From NCBI RefSeq assembly GCF_900100335.1, contig NZ_FNFE01000005.1:1-64000 (forward strand): a stretch of 64,000 nt of DNA. Direction: 5' to 3'. The notes below the pieces were generated by a model that was not told the DNA's origin, ran no database searches, and worked only from the letters and a program-made list of their open reading frames with translations. The position numbers and the translations under genes were made by a program. This document shows positions 9,232 to 17,127 of the stretch, one piece after another (the stretch's first letter is position 1; every line of letters begins with the position of its first letter). Source of the stretch: Natronorubrum texcoconense. Its GTDB lineage: Archaea > Halobacteriota > Halobacteria > Halobacteriales > Natrialbaceae.

Positions 9232-10641
9232 CTACCGTTCGTCGGCCGGTAGTTCGGGGAGTACCTTTCCGGGGTTCAAGATCCCCTTCGGGTCGAACGT
9301 GTCCTTTACCGAACGCATGAGATCGATCGCCAGACCGTGTTCCTCGTCCATGAACTTCCGTTTCCCGATTCCGACCCCGTGTTCCCCGGTCGCGCTGCCG
9401 CCGAGCGCGATCGCTTTTCTGACGACGCGTTCGTTCAGTTCCTGGGCCCGCTCGACCATCTCCTCGTCTTCGGGATCGACGAGCGACGTGAAGTGGAGGT
9501 TTCCGTCGCCCGCGTGACCGACGCAGGAGGTCAGCAGGTCGAGTTCCTCGCTGGCCCGGGAGACCTCCTCGACGATCTCCGGATACTGCGAGATCGGCAC
9601 GACCACGTCGCCGACCAGTGCGACTTCCCACCCCTCCCGGTAGGCCTGGGTCGCCGGGTACTTGTCCCGGCGGGCCTGCCAGATATCGCCCAGATTCTCC
9701 TCGGACGCCGCCTCCCACGAGCGCATTCCGTGGTCCTCGCAGATCGCCTTCGCGAACTCGAGGTCCTCCTCGATCCCGGCGTTGTTCGCGTGTAACTCGA
9801 TGATCAGCGTCGGCCGTTCCTCGAAGGAGACGTCGTCGTGGTAGGCGTTCAGCATCTTTATCGCGGTCGTGTCGATGAACTCGATCGCACCGGGGACCAG
9901 CGCCGATCCGATGGCGTCCGCGACGGCCCGCGATGCGGCGGCGCGCGACGGGAACGTCACCAGCGCCGCCCGGCGATACTCGGGGATGCCGACCAGCCCG
10001 AGCGTTACCTCGGTGACGACGCCGAGGGTGCCCTCGCTGCCGACGAAGAGGTCCTTCAGACTGTACCCCGCGGACGTCTTGACGACGTCTCTGCCGCACT
10101 CAACGATACGTCCGTCTGCGGTGACGACCTCGAGCCGCCGAACGTGGTCGCGCGTTTCGCCGTAGCGGACCGCGTTGAAGCCGCTCGCGTTCGTCGCGAC
10201 CATCCCCCCGATCGTCGCCACATCGCCGCTCGAGATGCCGGGCGCGAACCGCAACCCCTTCGAGGCCAGTTTGTCGTTCAAGTCGTCGTAGACGACGCCC
10301 GCGCCGACCGTCGCCTGCAGGTCGGCGGGTGATACTTCGACGTGTTCGATCTCGGCCGTGCTGAGGACGATGCCGCCGTGGGAGGGGATCGCGTTCCCCT
10401 CGAGACCCGAGCCGCCCGACCGCGGCGTCACGGGGATATCGCGTTCGTTGGCTTCCGCGAGGACGGCCGCGACCTCGTCGGCCGACGCCGGCCAGACGAC
10501 GGCGTCCGGCATGCGGCCAGCGTGTGGGCTCTCGTCGGTCGCGTACTGTTCGCGCACGCTCTCGGTGTGTGCGACCCGTCCGTCGGTGACTGCGCCGTCC
10601 AGAAACGCGCAGTCGTGGCTCGAATCGGGGTTCCGTTGCAT
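9232..10641 (-). CDS. glcD: FAD-linked oxidase, glycolate oxidase GlcD / D-lactate dehydrogenase type
   Basis: A 469-residue FAD-binding PCMH-type oxidase with a C-terminal FAD-oxidase domain. The PCMH signature TPRSGGSGLEGNAIP is near residues 68-82, followed by GGMVATNASGFNAVRYG. The C-terminal part has GHAGDGNLH, the metal/substrate-binding histidine motif of the family, and ends TGEHGVGIGKRKFM...HG. It would oxidise a D-2-hydroxy acid such as glycolate or D-lactate and pass electrons to the membrane. I start at ATG 10641 (MQRNPDSS), which gives the usual start; an in-frame ATG at 10668 is possible. The next gene downstream is the enolase-superfamily dehydratase. Confidence 0.85.
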   Translation of the reverse strand: MQRNPDSSHDCAFLDGAVTDGRVAHTESVREQYATDESPHAGRMPDAVVWPASADEVAAVLAEANERDIPVTPRSGGSGLEGNAIPSHGGIVLSTAEIEHVEVSPADLQATVGAGVVYDDLNDKLASKGLRFAPGISSGDVATIGGMVATNASGFNAVRYGETRDHVRRLEVVTADGRIVECGRDVVKTSAGYSLKDLFVGSEGTLGVVTEVTLGLVGIPEYRRAALVTFPSRAAASRAVADAIGSALVPGAIEFIDTTAIKMLNAYHDDVSFEERPTLIIELHANNAGIEEDLEFAKAICEDHGMRSWEAASEENLGDIWQARRDKYPATQAYREGWEVALVGDVVVPISQYPEIVEEVSRASEELDLLTSCVGHAGDGNLHFTSLVDPEDEEMVERAQELNERVVRKAIALGGSATGEHGVGIGKRKFMDEEHGLAIDLMRSVKDTFDPKGILNPGKVLPELPADER

Positions 10642-10730
10642 GATACCGCATGGTACGGGAACTGGCATAAAATCTCTCCGGTCCCCACACCACCAGTAGC
10701 TATTCCTATATCGGGCGTCTGGGTTGAACC

Positions 10731-10913
10731 ATGACCTGTCCGTACCTCTCGTACCGACGATCCGACGGTGACCTGGAGTTCGATACCGAACGCGCCTACT
10801 GCGGCGTCGTCGAGGAGTTCGTCTCGCCGATGCGAGCGGACGTCTGCAACGACCGTCACGAACTGGACCACGAGCGCGACTGCGAGTTTTACCGCGACGC
10901 CGAATCCGAGTGA
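10731..10913 (+). CDS. Small conserved haloarchaeal cysteine protein
   Basis: A 60-residue protein, MTCPYLSYRR..., with four cysteines at about positions 3, 24, 39 and 51 and a histidine-rich stretch HELDH before the last one. From memory, similar 55-65-residue proteins beginning MTCPYLxYRR are widespread in haloarchaea, so I treat it as real despite its size. The cysteine/histidine spacing could bind zinc or iron, but no named metal motif is matched. It stands alone, divergent from the GlcD-type oxidase. Function is unknown. Confidence 0.7.
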   Translation: MTCPYLSYRRSDGDLEFDTERAYCGVVEEFVSPMRADVCNDRHELDHERDCEFYRDAESE

Positions 10914-11043
10914 TACGGTCCGCTGTAAGTCATTTCCGGTGCAACCGCAGGACGGTCGCGGTTGTATTGATAAGTCGTTACAACAAACCGTATGAGTCGC
11001 CGTAAAATCGACGCGCTCGCGGTTTACTGAACGGAACCCCCAA

Positions 11044-11889
11044 CTACTGCGACGACATGCCGAGAAGCTCGCGCGCTTCCGCAGGGCTCGCGAGGTCCCG
11101 ATCGAGCTTGTCCGCAATGCCCACCGTTCGTTCGACGAGTTGCGCGTTGCTCTCGGCGGGCTCTCCGCGACGGAAATAGAGGTTGTCCTCCATCCCGATG
11201 CGGACGTGACCGCCCATCACGATCCCCATCGTCGTCAGCGGGAGCTGGTGCGGGCCGATCGCGAGCACGTTGAAGATCGAGTTCTCCGGGAGGTTGTTCA
11301 CCATGTTGACCATGTTCTCCGGCGTCGGCGGCGTGAGCGTCCCCGGCCCGAAGATGAGGTTGATGTAGTACGGTTCGTCCAGCAACCCCTTCTCGATGAG
11401 GCGGTGTACCTCGTTGAGGTGGCCGTTGTTGAACACCTCCATCTCCGGCTTGATGCCCTTCTCCTGCATCTCTTCGGCCAGCGAGTCGATCATGTGGCGC
11501 GTGTTCTCGGACGTGATGTGCTGGTACCGATTCATCGGCCCCATATCGAGCGACGCCATCTCAGGGAGCGGATCGGTCCGGATTCCGGCCACTCGCCCCT
11601 CGAGTGGGATCCCCGTTCCACCGGTCGTGTTCTGGATGATGATATCGTCGCAGCGATCGCGAACGGCGTCGTTGACTTCCTGAAGCCGACCGGCGTCTCG
11701 CTCGCCGTGTTCGTCACGCCCGTGCAGGTGGACGATAGCCGCGCCGAGTTGCTCGCACTCGTATGCCGCTTCGGCGATCTCCTCGGGCTGTTCCGGGAGG
11801 TTCGGGTTCGCTTCCTTTCCTTGGACGCCGCCCGTCGTCGGGACGGTCAGGATTAGCTTCCCGCCCTCGAGGTAGTTCTGGTAACTCAT
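11044..11889 (-). CDS. Beta-keto acid cleavage enzyme (BKACE, DUF849)
   Basis: A 281-residue TIM-barrel enzyme of the BKACE family, which reacts a beta-keto acid with acetyl-CoA to give acetoacetate and a new CoA ester. The N-terminal KLILTVPTTGG, the metal-site segment AAIVHLHGRD with its paired histidines, and QNTTGGTG are characteristic, as is the later GGHVRIGMEDNLY. It is divergent from a 3-hydroxyacyl-CoA dehydrogenase-family gene with only 61 bases between starts. This suggests that a hydroxy acid is oxidised and its keto product cleaved here. The known pairing of this sort is carnitine dehydrogenase with dehydrocarnitine cleavage enzyme; whether carnitine is the substrate here is open. 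Confidence 0.85.
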   Translation of the reverse strand: MSYQNYLEGGKLILTVPTTGGVQGKEANPNLPEQPEEIAEAAYECEQLGAAIVHLHGRDEHGERDAGRLQEVNDAVRDRCDDIIIQNTTGGTGIPLEGRVAGIRTDPLPEMASLDMGPMNRYQHITSENTRHMIDSLAEEMQEKGIKPEMEVFNNGHLNEVHRLIEKGLLDEPYYINLIFGPGTLTPPTPENMVNMVNNLPENSIFNVLAIGPHQLPLTTMGIVMGGHVRIGMEDNLYFRRGEPAESNAQLVERTVGIADKLDRDLASPAEARELLGMSSQ

Positions 11890-11950
11890 CTACCACCTTC
11901 CAGACGGGCCACCACGAAAGCATTAATGGACGCCCCCGAAACGGTCGAGC

Positions 11951-12958
11951 ATGGAAGGAAACTCTCCCGACGACAACGAGGCTGCCCCCCGTCCTGCGAT
12001 CATCGGTGCCGGTACGATGGGACGTAATATCGCCGTCGCTAGCGCCGTCGGCGGCCAACCCGTGACGCTGTTCGATATCGACGACGAGGCGCTGGCCGAC
12101 GCGGAATCGGAGGTCCGTTCGACCGTTCGGACCCTCACCGACCGCGGGGTCGCGGACGTGACCGACGTCTCCGAGGTCCGCGAGCGCGTGACGTACGTGA
12201 GCGATCTGGAGACGGCCGTGGCGGACGCGCCGCTGATCATCGAAGCGGTCACTGAGGACCGCGAGACGAAAGCGGCCGTCTACGACCGGATCGAACGCCA
12301 CGCATCGCCGTCCGCGACGCTCGCGACGAACACCTCCTCGCTGTCGATCACCGAACTCGCCGCCTCGCTCGCCCACCCAGAGCGGTTCTGCGGCATGCAC
12401 TGGTTCCACCCGGCTCACATCGTTCCGGTCGTGGAAGTCGTCTACGGCGAACACACTACGGACGAAACCGTCGACGTCGCCACGGCGTTTCTCGAGACGA
12501 TCGGGAAAGATCCCGTCGTCGTCGAAGAGGACATTCCCGGATTCATCGCCAACCGAATCCAGTCGGCGATGGCCCGCGAGGCGTGGGCGCTGCTCGGAGC
12601 GGGCGTCGCCAGCGCCGAGGACATCGATCGCGCGGTGAAGGGGACGTTCGGCTTTCGCCTGCCGACGCTCGGCGTTCTCGAGAAGGGGGATCACTCCGGA
12701 CTCGACGTTCATCACACGGTCCTCTCGGAACTGCTCGAGGAGATCGACCGGCAGACGACGCCGCCGTCGGTGCTGTCCGATCTCGTCGCCGAGGGTCGGC
12801 TCGGCGTGAAGACCGACCGCGGGGTCTACGACTGGTCGGATGCCGACCTCGAGCGGACGATGGCCGAACGGGATCAACGACTCCTCGATCAACTCGAGGT
12901 CTACCGGGCCGCTCGCGGGCCGCCCGACGCTCCCGACGAGTTCGAATCCGGTTCGTGA
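11951..12958 (+). CDS. 3-hydroxyacyl-CoA dehydrogenase family protein
   Basis: A 335-residue NAD-dependent dehydrogenase. The Rossmann motif GAGTMGRNIA is at residues 20-29 and the NAD-discriminating acidic strand is LFDIDDE. The catalytic histidine is in CGMHWFHP with its glutamate partner in PVVEVV, and the helical C-terminal domain opens GFIANRIQSAMAREAW. The family covers 3-hydroxybutyryl-CoA dehydrogenases and also free hydroxy-acid dehydrogenases such as carnitine dehydrogenase. The divergent BKACE neighbour favours an enzyme that makes a beta-keto acid for cleavage. No enoyl-CoA hydratase or thiolase is seen in the window. Confidence 0.85.
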   Translation: MEGNSPDDNEAAPRPAIIGAGTMGRNIAVASAVGGQPVTLFDIDDEALADAESEVRSTVRTLTDRGVADVTDVSEVRERVTYVSDLETAVADAPLIIEAVTEDRETKAAVYDRIERHASPSATLATNTSSLSITELAASLAHPERFCGMHWFHPAHIVPVVEVVYGEHTTDETVDVATAFLETIGKDPVVVEEDIPGFIANRIQSAMAREAWALLGAGVASAEDIDRAVKGTFGFRLPTLGVLEKGDHSGLDVHHTVLSELLEEIDRQTTPPSVLSDLVAEGRLGVKTDRGVYDWSDADLERTMAERDQRLLDQLEVYRAARGPPDAPDEFESGS

Positions 12959-13000
12959 GGCGAGTTTGCGGGTCAGTACTCGGCAAACTCGCGAGTACGG

Positions 13001-13008
13001 TTATATAG
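13001..13008 (+). promoter_or_regulatory. TATA box of the first universal stress protein gene
   Basis: TTATATAG lies 28-35 bases before the ATG at 13036. Confidence 0.5.
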
Positions 13009-13035
13009 CTGGAATCCAAACTTTACGGTGAACCC

Positions 13036-13473
13036 ATGTACCAGATCGTCATCCCGGTAGACGAAGACGAGACGCGAGCGAAGAACGCGGCCGAGTTCGT
13101 CACGGAACTGACCGACGAATCGGGGCTCGACGTCGACACCGAGCGTATTTCGGTTTCGATAGTGAACGTTTTCAAGGAGTTCAAAGCGATCGACGAGGGA
13201 GGGAACGTCAAGTCGAAGGACCTCTACGACGAAGACGCGCTTCCGGAATCGATGGTGATCGTCCGAGATGCACTCGTCGCGGCCGGCGTCTCGGTCGACC
13301 TGGAGCGTCGCCACGGCGACCCCGCGGACGAGATCGTCGAATACGCCGACTCGGTCGACGCCGATACCATCATCGTCCCCGGTCGGAAGCGGTCTCCGGT
13401 CGGCAAGGCGGTGTTCGGAAGCGTCACGCAGGACGTGATTCTCGACTCCGACCGGCCCGTCACGATCGTTTAG
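13036..13473 (+). CDS. Universal stress protein (UspA family)
   Basis: A 145-residue cytoplasmic protein with the Usp fold. The nucleotide-binding C-terminal motif is PGRKRSPVGKAVFGSVTQ, which fits the G-x2-G-x9-G(S/T) class that binds ATP. The N-terminal MYQIVIPVDED strand also fits. It has its own TATA box and is convergent with the downstream CoA-transferase gene. A relative lies at 50,704-51,162. In haloarchaea such genes often sit beside transporters or catabolic operons without a defined role. Confidence 0.85.
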   Translation: MYQIVIPVDEDETRAKNAAEFVTELTDESGLDVDTERISVSIVNVFKEFKAIDEGGNVKSKDLYDEDALPESMVIVRDALVAAGVSVDLERRHGDPADEIVEYADSVDADTIIVPGRKRSPVGKAVFGSVTQDVILDSDRPVTIV

Positions 13474-13609
13474 CTCCCGTCGTCGGTTCGAACGAGCGGC
13501 CGACTGTTCATTTCTCGCACCGAAAGTCACCGACGAACGCTGTAGTAGCTACTGAACGTCAATGCACACCTGGTCACACGACGGCCGTGCGATCAGCGTG
13601 CAAATCGGT

Positions 13610-14803
13610 TCAGTTGTTACTATGGACGATTCCATCCGACCGCAGTCGGTCGCGCTCTGACTCGTCGAACCCGAGTTCCGCAAGTACCTCGTCAGTGTGT
13701 TCGCCGAGACGAGGCGGCGGACCGTCCGCGTCGGTCTCGAGCGAGGAGAAGTTGACCGGGTTGGCCGGCGACTTGAACGTTCCAAGCTCCGGGTGCTCCA
13801 TCTCCGCGATCATGCCGCGCGTCTCGATGTGCGGATCGTCGACCAGCGTTTCGACGTCCCGTACCGGCGTGCAGGGAACGTTTTCGTTCTGGAGGATCGT
13901 CATCCACTCGTCGGTCGGACGCGCTGAGAAGATGTCGTCGAGGACGGGATCGAGTTCGCCTCTGTTCTCGACGCGGTCGGAAAACGTCGCGTAGCGCTCG
14001 TCGTCGATCCACTCCTCGCGGCCGATCGCTCGGCACAGCTTCGGCCAGATGTGTTCGCTCACGACGCCGACGACGATGTGTGAGTCGGCGGTTTCGAACG
14101 CCTGATAGGGCATGAGACTGGGGTGGCGGGTGCCCATGCGTCCCGGATTCTCGCCCGTCGCGAAGTAGTTCGACACGTGGTAGCCCAGAAACTGGAAGCT
14201 CGCGTCCAGCAACGAGACGTCGATGTACTGGCCCTCACCGGTTCGCTCGCGGTGATAGAGCGCGGTGAGAATGGAGTAGATCGCCGTCATCGCCCCCGCC
14301 AAATCGCAGATCGAGACGCCGATACGGGCGGGCTGCGCTTCGGTTCCGGTGACGCTCATCATCCCCGATTCGCCTTGCAGGATGATGTCGAAGGACTTGC
14401 GATCGGCGTACGGACTGTCTTCACCGTAGCCGGAGATATCACAGTAGACGAGATCGTCGGTCACCGACGAGAGCGTTTCGTACTCGGCGCCGAACGCCTT
14501 CGCCTTCCCGGGCGAGAAGTTCTGGACGAACACGTCCGCCCCCGCAACCAGATCGTGAAGGATCGCTTGTCCCTCTGCCGTCGTGAGATCCAGGCTGATG
14601 CTGCGCTTGTTTCGGTTCGTACTCACGAAGTACGCCGAGAGCTCTTCGCCGTACTGCGGCGAGTACGTTCGCGTCAAGTCTCCGTGGCCCGGCCGCTCGA
14701 CCTTGATTACGTCCGCACCGAGATCGCCGAGCGTCTGTCCCGTGAACGGACCGACGAGCGCCTGCGTCGCATCGATGACGGTAATCCCCGCTAATGGTTG
14801 CAT
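13610..14803 (-). CDS. Family III CoA-transferase (CaiB/BaiF type)
   Basis: A 397-residue family-III CoA-transferase that moves CoA between carboxylic acids. The N-terminus MQPLAGITVIDATQALVGPFTGQ and the NRNKRSISLDLT segment are typical. The catalytic aspartate is in the RKSFDIILQGESG stretch. I start at ATG 14803; the residues before it in frame do not match the family. It is divergent from an atypical SDR gene. Such enzymes activate carnitine, formate/oxalate, itaconate or similar acids. Together with the CitE-type lyase 8 kb away an itaconate/citramalyl route is conceivable but unproven. Confidence 0.87.
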   Translation of the reverse strand: MQPLAGITVIDATQALVGPFTGQTLGDLGADVIKVERPGHGDLTRTYSPQYGEELSAYFVSTNRNKRSISLDLTTAEGQAILHDLVAGADVFVQNFSPGKAKAFGAEYETLSSVTDDLVYCDISGYGEDSPYADRKSFDIILQGESGMMSVTGTEAQPARIGVSICDLAGAMTAIYSILTALYHRERTGEGQYIDVSLLDASFQFLGYHVSNYFATGENPGRMGTRHPSLMPYQAFETADSHIVVGVVSEHIWPKLCRAIGREEWIDDERYATFSDRVENRGELDPVLDDIFSARPTDEWMTILQNENVPCTPVRDVETLVDDPHIETRGMIAEMEHPELGTFKSPANPVNFSSLETDADGPPPRLGEHTDEVLAELGFDESERDRLRSDGIVHSNN

Positions 14804-14963
14804 GCTCACGAAACCTGTCGGGCCAGTGCGGATATACTTTGTGCAGCCCACTGTAACCCCCTCGACAGGAGCTGAGTGGACGCTTGCCGATTTTCCGCGT
14901 GAACGTTACATTACCGTTTGCCCGCGAACGCGTGACTCCGAAACGAGCCACCCACCACAGCAG

Positions 14964-14969
14964 CTATAT
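14964..14969 (+). promoter_or_regulatory. TATA box of the atypical SDR gene
   Basis: CTATAT lies 26-31 bases before the ATG at 14995 and supports that start over the longer open frame that begins at 14884. Confidence 0.45.
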
Positions 14970-14994
14970 CTGCGTGGTGTGTTTCCGAATACCG

Positions 14995-15786
14995 ATGGAC
15001 CTGGAACTTGCGGGAGATGCGGCGCTCGTAACGGCCTCGAGCAGCGGCCTCGGGAAAGCATCCGCCAAAGCGCTGGCCCGAGAAGGATCGAACGTGGTTC
15101 TCAACGGTCGCGACGAAGGACGACTCGAGGATGCCCGCACGGAAATCGAGTCCGTCGCTTCCGGACGCGTGGTTACACACGCGGGAGATTTGACCGACCC
15201 GGACGATATCTCCGAACTCGTTTCGGTGACGGTCGAGGAGTTCGGCGGACTCGACCATCTGGTTACCTCCGCAGGCGGGCCGCCGAGCGGGCCGTTCCTC
15301 GAGACGACCGACGAGGACTGGTACGCTGCCTACGACCTGCTCGTGATGAGCGTCGTTCGGCTGATTCGGGCGGCCGCCGACGAACTGCGGGCCGGTGACG
15401 GCGGCTCCGTCGTTCACATCACGTCCCACAGCGTCAAGGAAGCTATCGACTCGCTCGTGCTCTCCAACTCGGTTCGGATGAGCGTTATCGGCCTCGAGAA
15501 GACGCTCTCGCGCGAACTCGCCCCGGAGGTGCGGTTCAACAGCGTGTTACCCGGCCCGATCGAAACCGAACGAACCCGCGAACTGCTCGAGCAGGCGATC
15601 GAACGTGGCGAGTTCGACTCCTACGAGGAAGGTCTCGCGGCAAAGGGGAGCACGAACCCAGTAGAACGAATCGGCCGGCCGATGGAGCTCGGTAACACGG
15701 TTGCGTTCCTCTGCTCGCCAGCGTCTGCTTTCACAAACGGGATTACAGTGCCTATCGATGGCGGTCTCGGCCGGTCGAACATATAG
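14995..15786 (+). CDS. Atypical short-chain dehydrogenase lacking the YxxxK motif
   Basis: A 263-residue SDR-fold protein. The nucleotide-binding segment is the variant TASSSGLGKA. At the place of the catalytic Tyr-x3-Lys the sequence reads SNSVR (in LVLSNSVRMSVIG), 13 residues after the serine of HITS. Tyrosine and lysine are therefore both replaced. A known SDR subgroup, annotated as beta-ketoacyl reductase-like, shares this departure, so this is not a sequencing error or pseudogene: the rest of the fold and the GGLGR end are intact. Its reaction, if any, is unknown. It is divergent from the CoA-transferase and precedes the TRAP importer. Confidence 0.82.
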   Translation: MDLELAGDAALVTASSSGLGKASAKALAREGSNVVLNGRDEGRLEDARTEIESVASGRVVTHAGDLTDPDDISELVSVTVEEFGGLDHLVTSAGGPPSGPFLETTDEDWYAAYDLLVMSVVRLIRAAADELRAGDGGSVVHITSHSVKEAIDSLVLSNSVRMSVIGLEKTLSRELAPEVRFNSVLPGPIETERTRELLEQAIERGEFDSYEEGLAAKGSTNPVERIGRPMELGNTVAFLCSPASAFTNGITVPIDGGLGRSNI

Positions 15787-16012
15787 CGTGATCTGTCCGA
15801 GGAGCTACTCGTGTCCAGTCAGCGGGAGACGGTAGTCGTTCATACTCCACACCTCACTGGTCTGTTCAAAGAGGGACCCGATCCGAAAGGTTGTCTATAG
15901 TTCATATAAGTTGGACATTTACGCAACCACGTTCGACTCACATTGCGAGATATTGCTATTTGTCCGGAACTCACTTAATAGGGGGCGAAGTAAGCGTAGT
16001 CTCTGGGGAAAG

Positions 16013-16020
16013 TTTTAAAT
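16013..16020 (+). promoter_or_regulatory. TATA box of the TRAP importer operon
   Basis: TTTTAAAT, preceded by an A/G-rich BRE-like stretch, lies 26-33 bases before the ATG at 16046. That ATG is the one next to the Tat signal. Confidence 0.6.
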
Positions 16021-16045
16021 AAGGTTGGCTATATCATCTATAACA

Positions 16046-17095
16046 ATGGTTGAGAATGGTAATCAGTCACGAAGGGATGTGTTAAAAGGGACCGCCGGAA
16101 TCGGGATGATCGGACTCGCAGGGTGTCTCGGTGGGGACGGCGATTCGGTCGACATGACCGTCGGCTCCTCGTCCTCCGGATCGTCGACGTACGGTAACTC
16201 ACAGGCGATTCAGCGGGTGGTCAGCCAAGAGTCCGATAGCATCAATTTCATCACGCAAGACGCGGGTGGTGACCCACAGTCGATTCGACTGTTCGCCGAC
16301 GACGAACTGAACTCCTACTCGGCGGGGAACTATATCTTGAATCAGGCACTCGAACAGACGGGGCCGTTCGAAGAGCCGGACGACGTTTCGGAGTTCCCAC
16401 AGCACGGTTTCGGCCACCTCTCGCTTAACCTCTACTGGATGGCCCTCGAGGACAGCGACATCGAGACCACCGACGACCTCCCCGGACGAGATATCTACGC
16501 ACTCCCCGCGGGGTGGGGACTGCGTGCGATGACCGAGGAGATGTACGGTAATGCCGGCCTCTGGGAGGACCTGGAGGAGGGCGTCGTCAACTTCGAAACC
16601 AGCGAGGCGGCGAGTGCACTCGAGGAGGGCCGAGTCGAGGCGTTCGTCACCTACAGTTCGAACTACGACCAGTTACCGTCGTGGGCGGTCGAAATCGACT
16701 CGCGCGCCGACGTCAGGGCGATCGAGATGACCGACGACTACATCGAGGCGGCCGAAGACTTCGGCGGCGCAGGATACGAGGAAGTCGACGAAATCGGCGG
16801 TTGGGATCAGGACGTTCAGGGAGGCGACTTCCCGAAGCACACCTGGACGGAGACCTACCCATATCTCTTCAGTTCCGAGATTCCCGCGGATGCAGTGTAC
16901 GAGCTAATGGATATCTGTCACGAACACTACCAGTCGATGCAGGATGCAAATCCGACGATCCTCGACTGGGACGATCCGGATAACTTCACGTTCGCACTGA
17001 CGCACACGGACGAAATTCCAGTTCACCCCGGCGCTGCAGACTGGTACGAAGACCACGACGTCTGGGACGACAGCTGGACTCGCGGCGACGAATAG
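16046..17095 (+). CDS. TAXI-family TRAP solute-binding lipoprotein
   Basis: A 349-residue extracellular binding protein of the TAXI branch of TRAP transporters. The N-terminus has a twin-arginine motif SRRDVLKG followed by a lipobox LAGC, so it is Tat-exported and lipid-anchored. The mature start MTVGSSSSGSSTYGNSQAIQRVV is the TAXI TIGR-like opening. It captures an acidic solute outside the cell for the permease encoded 32 bases downstream. The surrounding CoA-ester genes make a mono- or dicarboxylate the likely cargo. Confidence 0.88.
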   Translation: MVENGNQSRRDVLKGTAGIGMIGLAGCLGGDGDSVDMTVGSSSSGSSTYGNSQAIQRVVSQESDSINFITQDAGGDPQSIRLFADDELNSYSAGNYILNQALEQTGPFEEPDDVSEFPQHGFGHLSLNLYWMALEDSDIETTDDLPGRDIYALPAGWGLRAMTEEMYGNAGLWEDLEEGVVNFETSEAASALEEGRVEAFVTYSSNYDQLPSWAVEIDSRADVRAIEMTDDYIEAAEDFGGAGYEEVDEIGGWDQDVQGGDFPKHTWTETYPYLFSSEIPADAVYELMDICHEHYQSMQDANPTILDWDDPDNFTFALTHTDEIPVHPGAADWYEDHDVWDDSWTRGDE

Positions 17096-17127
17096 CTCAC
17101 GGCCACAGCTGCTACGGGCAACAAACT

